Notes: generated by a model not told the origin, from the sequence alone. 64,000 nt of DNA from BOKV01 sp049289295 (GCA_049289295.1 JBATLL010000093.1:124001-188000), one strand, 5' to 3'. Positions 44,938 through 53,635 are shown, numbered from the stretch's first letter. Numbers and translations are program-made.

Positions 44938-46392
44938 ATGAGTGGTACAAGAAGGGCCGTGCGCCATGAAGCCATGCGCATTGGCGGAGAAAAGGTGACC
45001 ACGCATGATGTGGTCGAGGTTCTCTATCCCTACACCGATGAGGTGATCGGAACAGTTCCAGCCGGCAAGGCCGAACATGCGCGCCGTGCTTTCGAGATCG
45101 CCGCTGGTTATACACCGCGCCTTACACGGTATGAGCGCCAGCAGATCCTGTTTCGAACCGCACAGCTCATCCGCGAAAGACGCGAGGAAATCGCTCATTG
45201 GCTGACGCTGGAACTCGGCATCTGCAAGCAGCATGCGCTCTACGAGACGGGCCGCTCCTATGATGTCTTCACGCTGGCTGGCCAGTTGGCGATCCTGGAC
45301 GACGGACAGATCTTCTCCTGCGATCTCACCCCGCATGGCAAGGATCGAAAGATTTACACAAAGCGCGAACCGGTCCGTGCCATCTCCGCCATAACGCCGT
45401 TCAACCATCCGCTGAACATGGTCGCGCACAAGATCGCGCCTGCCATAGCCACCAACAATTGCGTGGTGTGCAAGCCGACAGAACTGACGCCGCTGACCGC
45501 CATAACGCTGGCTGACATTCTGTATGAAGCAGGGCTTCCGCCGGAAATGTTCCAGATTGTCACCGGCTGGCCAGCCGACATTGGCGACGAGATGATCACC
45601 AACGACAATATCGATATCATTACCTTCACGGGTGGTGTGCCGGTCGGCAAGATGATCGCGGCCAAGGCTGGCTACAAGCGCCAGGCGCTGGAACTGGGCG
45701 GCAATGATCCGCTGATAATCCTCAACGATCTTGATGATGGGGACCTGGAAAAGGCGGCGACAATCGCCGTTGCCGGAGCCACCGGCAATTCCGGCCAGCG
45801 CTGCACGGCAGTCAAACGCATTCTGGTGCAGGAATCGGTGGCGGATCGCATCGTGCCGATGATCCTGGAGCGGGCAAAGGCGCTGAAATTTGGTGATCCG
45901 ATGGACAATGAAACGCAGCTTGGCTGCGTTATCCATTCGAAGGCAGCCGAAACGTTCGAGCGGCGCGTTCATGACGCGGAAAAGTCCGGCGCGCGCATTC
46001 TCTACCATCCAGGTCGCAAGGGTGCGCTTCTGCCGCCGATCACCGTCGACAATGTGCCGCATGACAGCGAACTGGTCATGGAAGAGACTTTCGGTCCGAT
46101 TGTGCCGATTGTCAGGGTTCCAGACAATGACGAAGAAGTCATGCGCATCTCCAATTCAACCCCATTCGGGCTTTCATCAGGCGTTTGCACCAACGACTTC
46201 CGCCGCATGCAGGCTTACATTGAAGGTCTGGATGTCGGCACAGTGAACATCTGGGAACAGCCCGGTTACCGTATCGAGATGTCCCCCTTCGGCGGCATCA
46301 AGGACAGCGGCAACGGCGTGAAGGAAGGCGTATTGGAGGCAATGAAGTTCTTCACCAACGTGAAGACCTATTCTCTGCCCTGGCCCAGATAG
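44938..46392 (+). CDS. phnY: Phosphonoacetaldehyde dehydrogenase
   Basis: A 484-residue NAD-dependent aldehyde dehydrogenase. The catalytic Cys is in GNSGQRCTAVKRI, the general base Glu in ALELGGNDPLII, and the NAD fold motif is FTGGVPVGKMIA. It oxidises phosphonoacetaldehyde to phosphonoacetate, the PhnA substrate. ATG 44938 after GGGAGAAC was chosen; the frame extends 22 codons into phnA without a site. Position directly after phnA and relation to characterised Sinorhizobium PhnY clusters support the specific call over a generic aldehyde dehydrogenase. Confidence 0.92.
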   Translation: MSGTRRAVRHEAMRIGGEKVTTHDVVEVLYPYTDEVIGTVPAGKAEHARRAFEIAAGYTPRLTRYERQQILFRTAQLIRERREEIAHWLTLELGICKQHALYETGRSYDVFTLAGQLAILDDGQIFSCDLTPHGKDRKIYTKREPVRAISAITPFNHPLNMVAHKIAPAIATNNCVVCKPTELTPLTAITLADILYEAGLPPEMFQIVTGWPADIGDEMITNDNIDIITFTGGVPVGKMIAAKAGYKRQALELGGNDPLIILNDLDDGDLEKAATIAVAGATGNSGQRCTAVKRILVQESVADRIVPMILERAKALKFGDPMDNETQLGCVIHSKAAETFERRVHDAEKSGARILYHPGRKGALLPPITVDNVPHDSELVMEETFGPIVPIVRVPDNDEEVMRISNSTPFGLSSGVCTNDFRRMQAYIEGLDVGTVNIWEQPGYRIEMSPFGGIKDSGNGVKEGVLEAMKFFTNVKTYSLPWPR

Positions 46393-46399
46393 GGAGCCT

Positions 46400-47182
46400 A
46401 TGCATTTCACCACCAAGCTGGTCTGGATATCCGACACCCATCTGACCGGAAGCGGGATGGTTGAAGGCGTTGCCTGCCAGCAACGCCTGGCTCAGGCGGT
46501 GGAGCAGATCAGGCTTCATCATGGCGACGCGATTGCCTGCATTGGTACCGGCGATCTTGCCGACAAGGGTGAGCCTGAAGCCTATGCCATGCTCGCCGAT
46601 GCGGTGGCCGGTTTGCCGATGCCATTCCTGCCGATGACAGGCAATCACGACAATCGGGAAGAATTCCGCCGTGTATTTCCACCGCCCGGCGAAGCCATGC
46701 CTGATTACCAGCAGTTTCGCTGGGATGTCGGTGAACTCACCCTGTTGTGCCTCGATACGCTCTCGCCAGGCGAAGATGGTGGCCGTCTGGATGAAGCGCG
46801 AATTGGCTGGCTGGAACATCAACTGCACGCCTGTGCCGGACAGCGCGTGCTTGTATTCATGCATCATCCGCCAGCGCGGCTTGGTCTTGGACTTCAGGAC
46901 GACATCATGTTGCACGACGAGGGTCGGCTCATCAGTGTGTTGAACCGTGCCAGGCACGTGGAGTATCTTTTCTGCGGGCATGTCCACAGGCCTGTGTGCG
47001 GTGTGATTGCCGGAGTGCCCTTCACCACCCTTCGCGCCCTGGCGCACCAGACCCGCCCCGCTTATGCCCTGACAGACTGGAACGATTTCGTGGCTCCCGA
47101 CGAGCGCCCGCAATATGGCGTGATTCTGATCGGCCCAAACCGTATCGTGATCCAGGCCAACGACCTGGAGGATGCAGCCTGA
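46400..47182 (+). CDS. Calcineurin-like metallophosphodiesterase within the phosphonate operon
   Basis: A 260-residue binuclear metallophosphoesterase. All five signatures are present: ISDTHL, GTGDLADKG, TGNHDN, MHHPP and CGHVHRP. Overall it resembles the GpdQ / class III cyclic nucleotide phosphodiesterase group, which cleaves glycerophosphodiesters and other diesters. ATG 46400 is seven bases after the phnY stop and its TGA overlaps the next ATG. Within this operon a phosphonate diester, for instance a deacylated phosphonolipid head group, is a natural candidate substrate, but no residue proves it. Confidence 0.85.
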   Translation: MHFTTKLVWISDTHLTGSGMVEGVACQQRLAQAVEQIRLHHGDAIACIGTGDLADKGEPEAYAMLADAVAGLPMPFLPMTGNHDNREEFRRVFPPPGEAMPDYQQFRWDVGELTLLCLDTLSPGEDGGRLDEARIGWLEHQLHACAGQRVLVFMHHPPARLGLGLQDDIMLHDEGRLISVLNRARHVEYLFCGHVHRPVCGVIAGVPFTTLRALAHQTRPAYALTDWNDFVAPDERPQYGVILIGPNRIVIQANDLEDAA

Positions 47183-48534
47183 TGCGCCACACCGAAGGTG
47201 AAAGCAATACAAGTGCAGCGCGATCCGACTGGCTCGCCCGCAACAAGGACTCTGCGGCGCAAGATCTACTCGAGCGCGACGCGGCCGCCTTCCTGCACCA
47301 GGCCCTTTCCTCCCCTTGCGTCTCGACCATTGCCCACGCGGAAGGTATCTGGATCGAGGATGTAGCAGGGCGGCGCTACATGGATTTCCATGGCAACTCC
47401 GTCCACCATATTGGCTATGCCCATCCTCGTCTGGTTGCTGCAATCAAGGCGCAGCTTGACAGCCTGAGTTTCTCGCCAAGGCGCTTCACCAATGATGTCT
47501 CGGTGCAATTGGCGGAAAAGCTGGGCGAGATCGCGCCGGGTGATCTGGGCAAGGTCCTTTTCACGACCGGAGGATCAGACGCCAACGAAGTGGCATTGCG
47601 CATTGCGCGCGCCGCAACCGGTCGTTTCAAGACGGTCAGCTTCTGGGACGCGTTTCACGGCGCGGGTTTCGGCGCTTCGTCGGTTGGCGGTGAAGCGACT
47701 TTTCGCAGTCACATTGCCGGTCCGCTGCTGCCGGGTACCGAACATGTTGCCCCGTTCAATTGCCATCACTGCGCCTATGGTCATCCGGGGCCCGAAAGCT
47801 GCGCGCTGGCCTGTGCAAGGATGGTCGAATTTGCGCTGGAGCGGGAAGGCGATGTCGCGGCGGTGATTGCCGAACCGATGCGGGCGGTACCGGTTGTGCC
47901 CCCGCCAGGATACTGGAAGGCTGTGCGTGAAGCGTGCAACCGTCATGGCGCACTCCTGATAATGGACGAAATCCCGACCGGACTTGGCAAGACCGGCAGG
48001 ATGTTTGCTTTCGAGCATGATGAGGTGGTTCCCGATATCGTGACGCTGGGCAAGGCACTGGGCGGCGGCATCCTGCCCATTGCCGCCGTTGTGGCGCGGC
48101 GCGATCTCGATGTCTGCGGTGATTTCGCGATCGGTCACTACACCCACGAAAAGAACCCGGTGACGGCACGCGCTGCTTTGACCACGCTGGCAATCATCGA
48201 GGATGAAGGACTGGTCGAGCGGGGAGCCAGACTGGGCGAAAAGGCACTGTCGCGTCTGCAGGAATTCGCTGTCAGCTCTGCGATTGCCGGCAATGTTCGC
48301 GGCAGGGGCATGATGTTCGGAATCGAGATCACCGCTATTGGCAAGAGCGGAACCAGCGCGCGCGACATGGCTGAAAAGGTCTATTATCTGTGCCTGGAAC
48401 GCGGGCTCTCATTCAAGATATCGGCTGGTGTGGTGCTTACCCTTTCACCACCCTTGACGATTGCTGAGGACGATCTGGATCGCGCTTTGACGATCGTGGA
48501 GGAGTCCATTCGGCAGGTGGAGCGTGCCGGATGA
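47182..48534 (+). CDS. pbfA: Class III PLP enzyme, likely (R)-1-hydroxy-2-aminoethylphosphonate ammonia-lyase (PbfA-like)
   Basis: A 450-residue class III aminotransferase-fold protein. The PLP lysine is in TLGKALGGGILP, the cofactor Asp in LIMDEIPTGLGKTGRM, and phosphate contacts lie in FTTGGSDANE. PbfA is a class III lyase described in phosphonate clusters that converts (R)-1-hydroxy-2-aminoethylphosphonate to phosphonoacetaldehyde and ammonia, feeding phnY. The ATG at 47182 overlaps the previous stop and the gene is inside a phnWAY operon, which favours PbfA. An ordinary omega-aminotransferase cannot be excluded without comparison to characterised PbfA. Confidence 0.75.
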   Translation: MRHTEGESNTSAARSDWLARNKDSAAQDLLERDAAAFLHQALSSPCVSTIAHAEGIWIEDVAGRRYMDFHGNSVHHIGYAHPRLVAAIKAQLDSLSFSPRRFTNDVSVQLAEKLGEIAPGDLGKVLFTTGGSDANEVALRIARAATGRFKTVSFWDAFHGAGFGASSVGGEATFRSHIAGPLLPGTEHVAPFNCHHCAYGHPGPESCALACARMVEFALEREGDVAAVIAEPMRAVPVVPPPGYWKAVREACNRHGALLIMDEIPTGLGKTGRMFAFEHDEVVPDIVTLGKALGGGILPIAAVVARRDLDVCGDFAIGHYTHEKNPVTARAALTTLAIIEDEGLVERGARLGEKALSRLQEFAVSSAIAGNVRGRGMMFGIEITAIGKSGTSARDMAEKVYYLCLERGLSFKISAGVVLTLSPPLTIAEDDLDRALTIVEESIRQVERAG

Positions 48535-49634
48535 CGCGGCGCTGGAAGATCGTGCGCACCGACCGGGAACTTGAATGCCCGATGATCGACAGCGTACTGC
48601 GCGAAAAAGGTGCTGAACTGGTGCTGCTGCCTGATGGCATCAGCGAGGGAGAACTGCTCGAACACACCCGCGATGCCGACCTCATACTGATGTGTTACAC
48701 ACCGATCACAGCCCGCATCATCAACGCGGCAACCCGACTGAAGGCAATCGTGAAATATGGCGTGGGCATTGACGCCATCGACATTGAAGCAGCCGTTGTA
48801 AGAGGCGTGGCGGTTGTAAACGTCCCCGAATATGCCGAAGAGACCGTTGCCGAAGGCGCCTTCATGCTGATGATCGCCCTGGCAAAGCGGCTGCGGCCGA
48901 TACATGAGGCCATGCAGGGGCAAGGCTGGGTCTGGCCGGGCGGGCGCTGGCTGGCCAGTGATATCGCAGAAAAGACCGTGGGCCTTGTTGGCGTTGGCAG
49001 GATCGGCAAGTCCATGGCGCGCATGGCCGGAGCGGGTTTTCGCGCCCATGTGCTTGGCTATGACCCGAACGTGCAAGCCGCAGAAATGGCAGCTTCCGGC
49101 GTTGAAAAATGCGATGACCTCGAAGCAATGCTGGGCCGCTGCGACTTTGTCTCGCTCCATGCGGTGCTCAACGCTCAGACGCGCCATCTTTTCAGCGGTC
49201 GCCAGTTTGCCGCCATGAAGTCGTCAGCCTTTCTCATAAATGTCTCGCGCGGTGCGCTGGTGGATGAGAGTGCATTGCTCGACGCGCTTGCTACCGGACA
49301 GATCGCCGGCGCCGGTCTCGACGTATATGGCATCGAACCGATCAATCGCGAGAATCATCCCTTGCGCGCGCTTTATGGCATGGACAATGTGCTGCTGATG
49401 CCGCACCTGACCTTCTTCACCCATGAAGCGATGGCGAGACTGGAACTCGAAACGCTGGAGCGATGTTTCGAGGCACTTGAAGGCCGTCCGGTCCTGATCA
49501 AGTCTGGAGATCCCCGACTTGCAGGGCAGAAGAACGGCGTGCGCTTCGCCGGTTCGGCCCAAGGCAATCGTGCCGAGGACACCGGCACGAAAGACGATCT
49601 GGCAATATCCTCGCCTCAAGAGACGTCTCAATGA
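48531..49634 (+). CDS. D-2-hydroxyacid dehydrogenase in the phosphonate operon
   Basis: A 367-residue NAD-dependent D-isomer-specific dehydrogenase. The Rossmann motif is GLVGVGRIGKSMARM; catalytic residues fall in NVSRGALVDE (Arg), YGIEPIN (Glu) and LMPHLTFFTHE (His). It looks like the PGDH/C-terminal-binding-protein branch. Phosphite dehydrogenase is a distant member of the same superfamily, but the substrate-site neighbourhood here (KYGVGIDAID) is of the ordinary type. A tail of about 40 polar residues after the fold is unusual. Four-base overlaps at both ends tie it tightly to the operon. Confidence 0.85.
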   Translation: MTRRWKIVRTDRELECPMIDSVLREKGAELVLLPDGISEGELLEHTRDADLILMCYTPITARIINAATRLKAIVKYGVGIDAIDIEAAVVRGVAVVNVPEYAEETVAEGAFMLMIALAKRLRPIHEAMQGQGWVWPGGRWLASDIAEKTVGLVGVGRIGKSMARMAGAGFRAHVLGYDPNVQAAEMAASGVEKCDDLEAMLGRCDFVSLHAVLNAQTRHLFSGRQFAAMKSSAFLINVSRGALVDESALLDALATGQIAGAGLDVYGIEPINRENHPLRALYGMDNVLLMPHLTFFTHEAMARLELETLERCFEALEGRPVLIKSGDPRLAGQKNGVRFAGSAQGNRAEDTGTKDDLAISSPQETSQ

Positions 49635-50476
49635 GTGCCATGGCACTGTTGCTGGCATTGGGTGCTGCAACACTTCACGCAACATGGAATGCCCTTGTAA
49701 AAGGGGCGGGCGACCGGGTTCTGACGATGGGCGCGGTCATTGCCGGTCATGCCATGGCAGGCCTGTTTCTTTGCCTGATATCCGCGCCGCCTGCACCTGA
49801 AAGCTGGCCCTTCATCGCGGCATCAGTTGTCATCCATTGGCTGTATTACGGCTTCCTGATTGCTGCCTATCGCGTAGGTGATCTGAGTTTCGTCTATCCC
49901 ATCGCGCGAGGTGTAGCGCCGGTCCTCGTGTCACTTTCCGCCTGGCTGTGGGCCGACGAGCAAATGTCCGGCACCGCCTGGACAGGAATTTTGCTGGTCT
50001 CCGGGGCGATTTTCCTTCTCGCAACCGGAAGGCAGATGGCCCAGGCCCGCAGCGCAACCGTGATGTGGGCCCTGTTGGCAGGGCTGACAATCGCTGCCTA
50101 TTCCGTAGTCGATGGCATTGGGGTCAGGGCCTCGGGCAACAATGCGCCCGGCTATATCGGGTGGCTCTTTCTCGCCGGAAGTCCAATCTCGCTCGCCTTT
50201 CTGTGGCAACGTCGCCAGGTACTCGGCCCTTCGAGTGCGCGCGCCCTTGGCTGGGGCCTGGCTGGTGGCATCGTATCGGCCGCCGCATATGGTATGGCAA
50301 TTCTGGCCATGCAGATTGCTGCACTTGGCGCTGTTTCGGCTGTCCGCGAATCCAGCGTGATCATTGCCGCCCTGATTGGTGTGGTCTGGTTCCGCGAAAG
50401 GCCATGGCAAAAGCGCCTGTTGGCGGCGGCGATGGTGGTTTGCGGCGTCGTGTTGCTGGTGCTCGCCACGCGATAG
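49631..50476 (+). CDS. EamA/DMT-family transporter at the end of the phosphonate operon
   Basis: A 281-residue membrane protein with ten helices in two EamA repeats (YPIARGVAPVLVSLSAWLW ends the first). Overlap with the preceding gene (ATGA) shows that it belongs to the operon. Apart from the phosphate transporter at the other end it is the only permease: there is no ABC importer of the AepXVW or PhnSTUV type. It may move an aminophosphonate or a pathway by-product; direction and substrate are unknown. Confidence 0.83.
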   Translation: MSAMALLLALGAATLHATWNALVKGAGDRVLTMGAVIAGHAMAGLFLCLISAPPAPESWPFIAASVVIHWLYYGFLIAAYRVGDLSFVYPIARGVAPVLVSLSAWLWADEQMSGTAWTGILLVSGAIFLLATGRQMAQARSATVMWALLAGLTIAAYSVVDGIGVRASGNNAPGYIGWLFLAGSPISLAFLWQRRQVLGPSSARALGWGLAGGIVSAAAYGMAILAMQIAALGAVSAVRESSVIIAALIGVVWFRERPWQKRLLAAAMVVCGVVLLVLATR

Positions 50477-50533
50477 GTCGCGATCACATGACACGCTTCC
50501 GCCCTGCGGTTTCATCGTGATAGACGTAGGGGC

Positions 50534-52615
50534 ATGGCTACCAGTCCGATGATCAGGCGACCCGACAACCGCTACGAAGATGGTGCGCATCGCCACGCCC
50601 TGCGCAATCATGCGCTGCTTGAATCAGGCCTCAACCTGCTTGAACAGGGCATCACGATCTTCGACAGGGAATTGCGCCTTGTTCACGCCAACCGCACATT
50701 CATCACGCTTTACGGTCTGCCGCAGAGCTTCATCCAGCCCGGCACGACGTTCGAGGACATCAATCGCTTCCTCGCGGAAAATGGTGATTTCGGACCTGGC
50801 GATGTCGATGAACTGGTGCGCGAACGCGTCGAACGCGCCCGGGCCTTCGAAGATCACTATTTCGAACGCACCCGACCGAACGGAAAGGTGATTGCCGTTG
50901 AAGGGCATGCCCTTGCCACGGGTGGCTGGGTTGCCGTCTACACGGACATTTCCGTTCGCAAGCACCATGAATCCCTGTTGAAGGAAACCGCTGACCGACT
51001 GTCCACGAGCCTTCTCAAGCGAACTGGCGAACTGGAAGCAACCAACCGCGAACTGAACGCGGCCAACCGGGCACTGGAGGAGGTCAAGCGTCAGCTCCAG
51101 GAATCGGACCTGCGAATGCGCACGATCATGCGTTCGGTTCCCGCCCACATTGCCTATCTCGACCGCGAGGGCGTCTATCGCTTCTCCAACAATCGCTTTT
51201 CCGGCATCCTGCGTCACCAGGCCGAGGAACTGGCTGGCATGAAGGTTGACGAAGTGTTCGACCCCTCCGTGCTGGAAGTGCTCAAACCCGCGATAGCGAA
51301 CGCAGTCGCGGGGGAAGCAAGTTCTGTCGAGATCGACCCTGTGGATGAAACAGGCGTTCTCAGGCATGTGCGCACGTCTCTGGTCCCCGACATTGTGAGT
51401 GATGGCACGGTGCGCGGGATCTATGTTCTTTCCCTGGATATCACCGAGGAAAGGCGGGCAATGGAGATGCTCGTGCATACCAAGCGAATTGAGGCCGCCA
51501 TCCAGCTGACCAGTGGTGTCGTGCATGATTTTTCCAACATCATGACGATCATTGCGGGTAATCTGAACCGACTTGCAGAGCATGACCTGCCTGAAGCGGA
51601 GCGAGAGCATATTCTTTCGGTCACGCGCCGTGCGGTCGAACGCGGTGGTCGCGTTACCGATCAGCTCATGTCCTTTTCCCGCAATGAGGAACTCAACCCG
51701 GTTGAATGTGATGTCGCACGCATCAGCAGCGACTTGGTTCGGTTGTTTGCTGCATCACTCGATCCATCCATCACCATTGCCACACAGGGCGCAAACAATC
51801 TTGGTGCGCTCGTTGATGAGCGGGCCCTGCAGGATGCGCTGCTGAATCTGTTGCTCAACGCGCGCGATGCAATCGGGCACGACGGCGCGATCACAGTGAC
51901 CGTGGATTCACAGGATCGCGACGGCATGCCGGTAACCCGCATCTCCGTTAGCGATACCGGTTGCGGTTTTTCCGCCGGAACCATCGAGAAGGCATGCGAC
52001 GCCTTCTTTTCCACAAAGCAGGGTGGGCGAGGGCGAGGACTCGGCCTCTCGATGGTCCGCCGTTTTGTCAAGCGTTCAGGCGGTGAACTTCTGATCGAAA
52101 GCGAACCGGGAGAGGGCGCAGTCGTCACCATGTATCTTCCTGCCGCTGCGATTCTGGCTGAACTGGAGGATCATGAGGGCGGCATTGAACCTGCGGGCGA
52201 ACCGATCACGGGTCTGGCGCTGGTTGTCGATGATGAGCCGGATATCCGCGAATTCATGCGACGCCTGCTCGTCAGGCGAGGCGTGAAGGTGATGGAGGCA
52301 TCCGGTCCTCAGGAGGCCTTTGACCTTGTGTCCAACATACCCATGATATCGCTTGTGATCAGCGATATCATGATGCAGGGATCGCAGACTGGGCTGGATT
52401 TGTGCAGGCGCATCCGGCGTGAACGCGCCGATCTCCCGATACTGCTGGTTAGTGGCATGGCAACCCATCACCCTGTTGCGCTGGAAGCCAATGGGGAATT
52501 CATGCTGCTGCGCAAGCCGTTTGGCGAGTCCGAATTTGCTTCCGCCCTATCCAGGATTGTTGTTCCTGTCGAAGTCGGAAACCGGGAACCAGGGGACGGA
52601 CACAAGGATGTCTGA
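50534..52615 (+). CDS. Cytosolic PAS hybrid histidine kinase
   Basis: A 693-residue kinase with no membrane helix. Domains in order: PAS (about 25-145), coiled coil (about 145-195), second PAS (about 195-305), HisKA with His331 in GVVHDFSNIMTII, an ATPase domain (NLLLNARDAI, VSDTGCGFS, GRGLGLSM), and a C-terminal receiver (about 562-680) with DDEPD and the acceptor Asp in VISDIMM. It begins 58 bases after the EamA stop and its end overlaps the response regulator start by eight bases. The signal is likely intracellular. Confidence 0.9.
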   Translation: MATSPMIRRPDNRYEDGAHRHALRNHALLESGLNLLEQGITIFDRELRLVHANRTFITLYGLPQSFIQPGTTFEDINRFLAENGDFGPGDVDELVRERVERARAFEDHYFERTRPNGKVIAVEGHALATGGWVAVYTDISVRKHHESLLKETADRLSTSLLKRTGELEATNRELNAANRALEEVKRQLQESDLRMRTIMRSVPAHIAYLDREGVYRFSNNRFSGILRHQAEELAGMKVDEVFDPSVLEVLKPAIANAVAGEASSVEIDPVDETGVLRHVRTSLVPDIVSDGTVRGIYVLSLDITEERRAMEMLVHTKRIEAAIQLTSGVVHDFSNIMTIIAGNLNRLAEHDLPEAEREHILSVTRRAVERGGRVTDQLMSFSRNEELNPVECDVARISSDLVRLFAASLDPSITIATQGANNLGALVDERALQDALLNLLLNARDAIGHDGAITVTVDSQDRDGMPVTRISVSDTGCGFSAGTIEKACDAFFSTKQGGRGRGLGLSMVRRFVKRSGGELLIESEPGEGAVVTMYLPAAAILAELEDHEGGIEPAGEPITGLALVVDDEPDIREFMRRLLVRRGVKVMEASGPQEAFDLVSNIPMISLVISDIMMQGSQTGLDLCRRIRRERADLPILLVSGMATHHPVALEANGEFMLLRKPFGESEFASALSRIVVPVEVGNREPGDGHKDV

Positions 52616-53336
52616 TACACGGAACCTGCAGCAGGTTGCCATTGTCGAAGATGACCGGGATGTAGCCGAACTTCTGGCATCCACCCTGTCGAGCCATGGC
52701 TACCGCATCGAGACGTTCCATACGGGCCAGTCCTTCCTGCGCTCCCTTCCTCACCGCACACCCGACCTTGCCATCATCGACCTTGGCTTGCCCGATCGCG
52801 ATGGTCTGGGTCTGGTCGCTGAACTGCGCTCGCGGCCGGGTGTCGCCTGCATCATCGTCAGCGGCAGGCATGAAATTTCCGACAAGCTGGTAGGGCTGGA
52901 ACTCGGGGCGGACGACTACATCGTCAAGCCGTTCAACGAAAAGGAAATCGTGGCAAGGGTGCGCAGTGTCCTGCGGCGCGTTGGCGCTAAGGGTGACAAT
53001 GCCGGTGGCCAACCGGACGACGTCGCCAGATTCTCCAGCTGGACTGCTGATTTCCGGCGTTTCGAACTCATTGCCGCCGACGGTTCGCGCCAGAACCTTT
53101 CCAGCGGCGAGGCGAATGTCCTCAAGGTATTTCTGAAGTCCGCCAACCGGCTGATGACACGCGCTGATCTTCTTGAAAGGCTCGGGCTGGACAATGGGCA
53201 GAATTTTGATCGCAGCATCGATGTCCGGATTTCGCGCCTGCGAGGCAAACTGGAGGAAGATCCGCGTAATCCGCGTTTCATCAAGACGGTCTACGGCGCT
53301 GGCTACATCATGGTAGCGCAGGTTCAATGGTCATGA
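52608..53336 (+). CDS. OmpR/PhoB-family response regulator
   Basis: A 242-residue regulator. The receiver has EDDRD and the acceptor Asp in IIDLGLPDRDG, with the conserved Lys in YIVKPF. The winged-helix DNA-binding domain contains SSGEANVLKVFLKSANRLMTR and ends with RFIKTVYGAGYIM. The ATG at 52608 lies in the last codons of the hybrid kinase gene, so expression is coupled. With the kinase it forms a phosphorelay-like pair; its targets are not apparent, though the phosphonate operon upstream and the acyl-CoA synthetase operon downstream are candidates. Confidence 0.93.
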   Translation: MSDTRNLQQVAIVEDDRDVAELLASTLSSHGYRIETFHTGQSFLRSLPHRTPDLAIIDLGLPDRDGLGLVAELRSRPGVACIIVSGRHEISDKLVGLELGADDYIVKPFNEKEIVARVRSVLRRVGAKGDNAGGQPDDVARFSSWTADFRRFELIAADGSRQNLSSGEANVLKVFLKSANRLMTRADLLERLGLDNGQNFDRSIDVRISRLRGKLEEDPRNPRFIKTVYGAGYIMVAQVQWS

Positions 53337-53635
53337 TGCAGTGCAAAAGAACTGCAACATTCCGCAACAAATTCGAAACACTCGTGTAAATTTCCTTCCT
53401 TATTGGGCTGATTAGACCTTTGGCGAGGTTGATTGCGGCGAAGGCCTGTCCTTGACTGATGCCAGATCGGCTGGCTCTCAGGGCGAGGAGAGGCAAACCA
53501 GTCGCGGAACGGACTGTCGTGTCGGGCTGAATTGCGCCGCGCGGATCGTTCCAGCCAGATGTCTGACCAGGGAACAGCCCTGGCAGGAAGTAGACCGGGT
53601 CGCCAGTTCAATGGCAGGCCCCACGGGAGGAATGG
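53337..53635 (+). other. Intergenic region before the acyl-CoA synthetase operon
   Basis: About 300 bases without a credible gene. Directly after the regulator stop, TGCAGT and ACTGCA (53337-53342 with 53351-53356) form a six-base stem but lack a T-run, a weak terminator at best. The GGGAGG at 53625-53630 is the ribosome site of the next gene. No clear promoter was recognised, although the operon's promoter must lie here or upstream. Confidence 0.4.

Noticed and set aside
44833..46062. Open frame of about 400 codons antisense to phnY
   Set aside because: Shadow of the aldehyde dehydrogenase codons; no domain or ribosome site. The similar antisense frames at 40900-41997 and 57124-58155 were rejected for the same reason.
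48531..49634. Phosphite dehydrogenase (PtxD)
   Set aside because: Same superfamily and a tempting context, but the region after the substrate lysine matches ordinary D-2-hydroxyacid dehydrogenases, and no phosphite transporter is present.
38017..50476. tRNA-Arg as an integration site bringing in the phosphonate genes
   Set aside because: No integrase gene and no repeated tRNA 3' end were noticed beside the cluster, and no obvious composition change, so an island is not supported.
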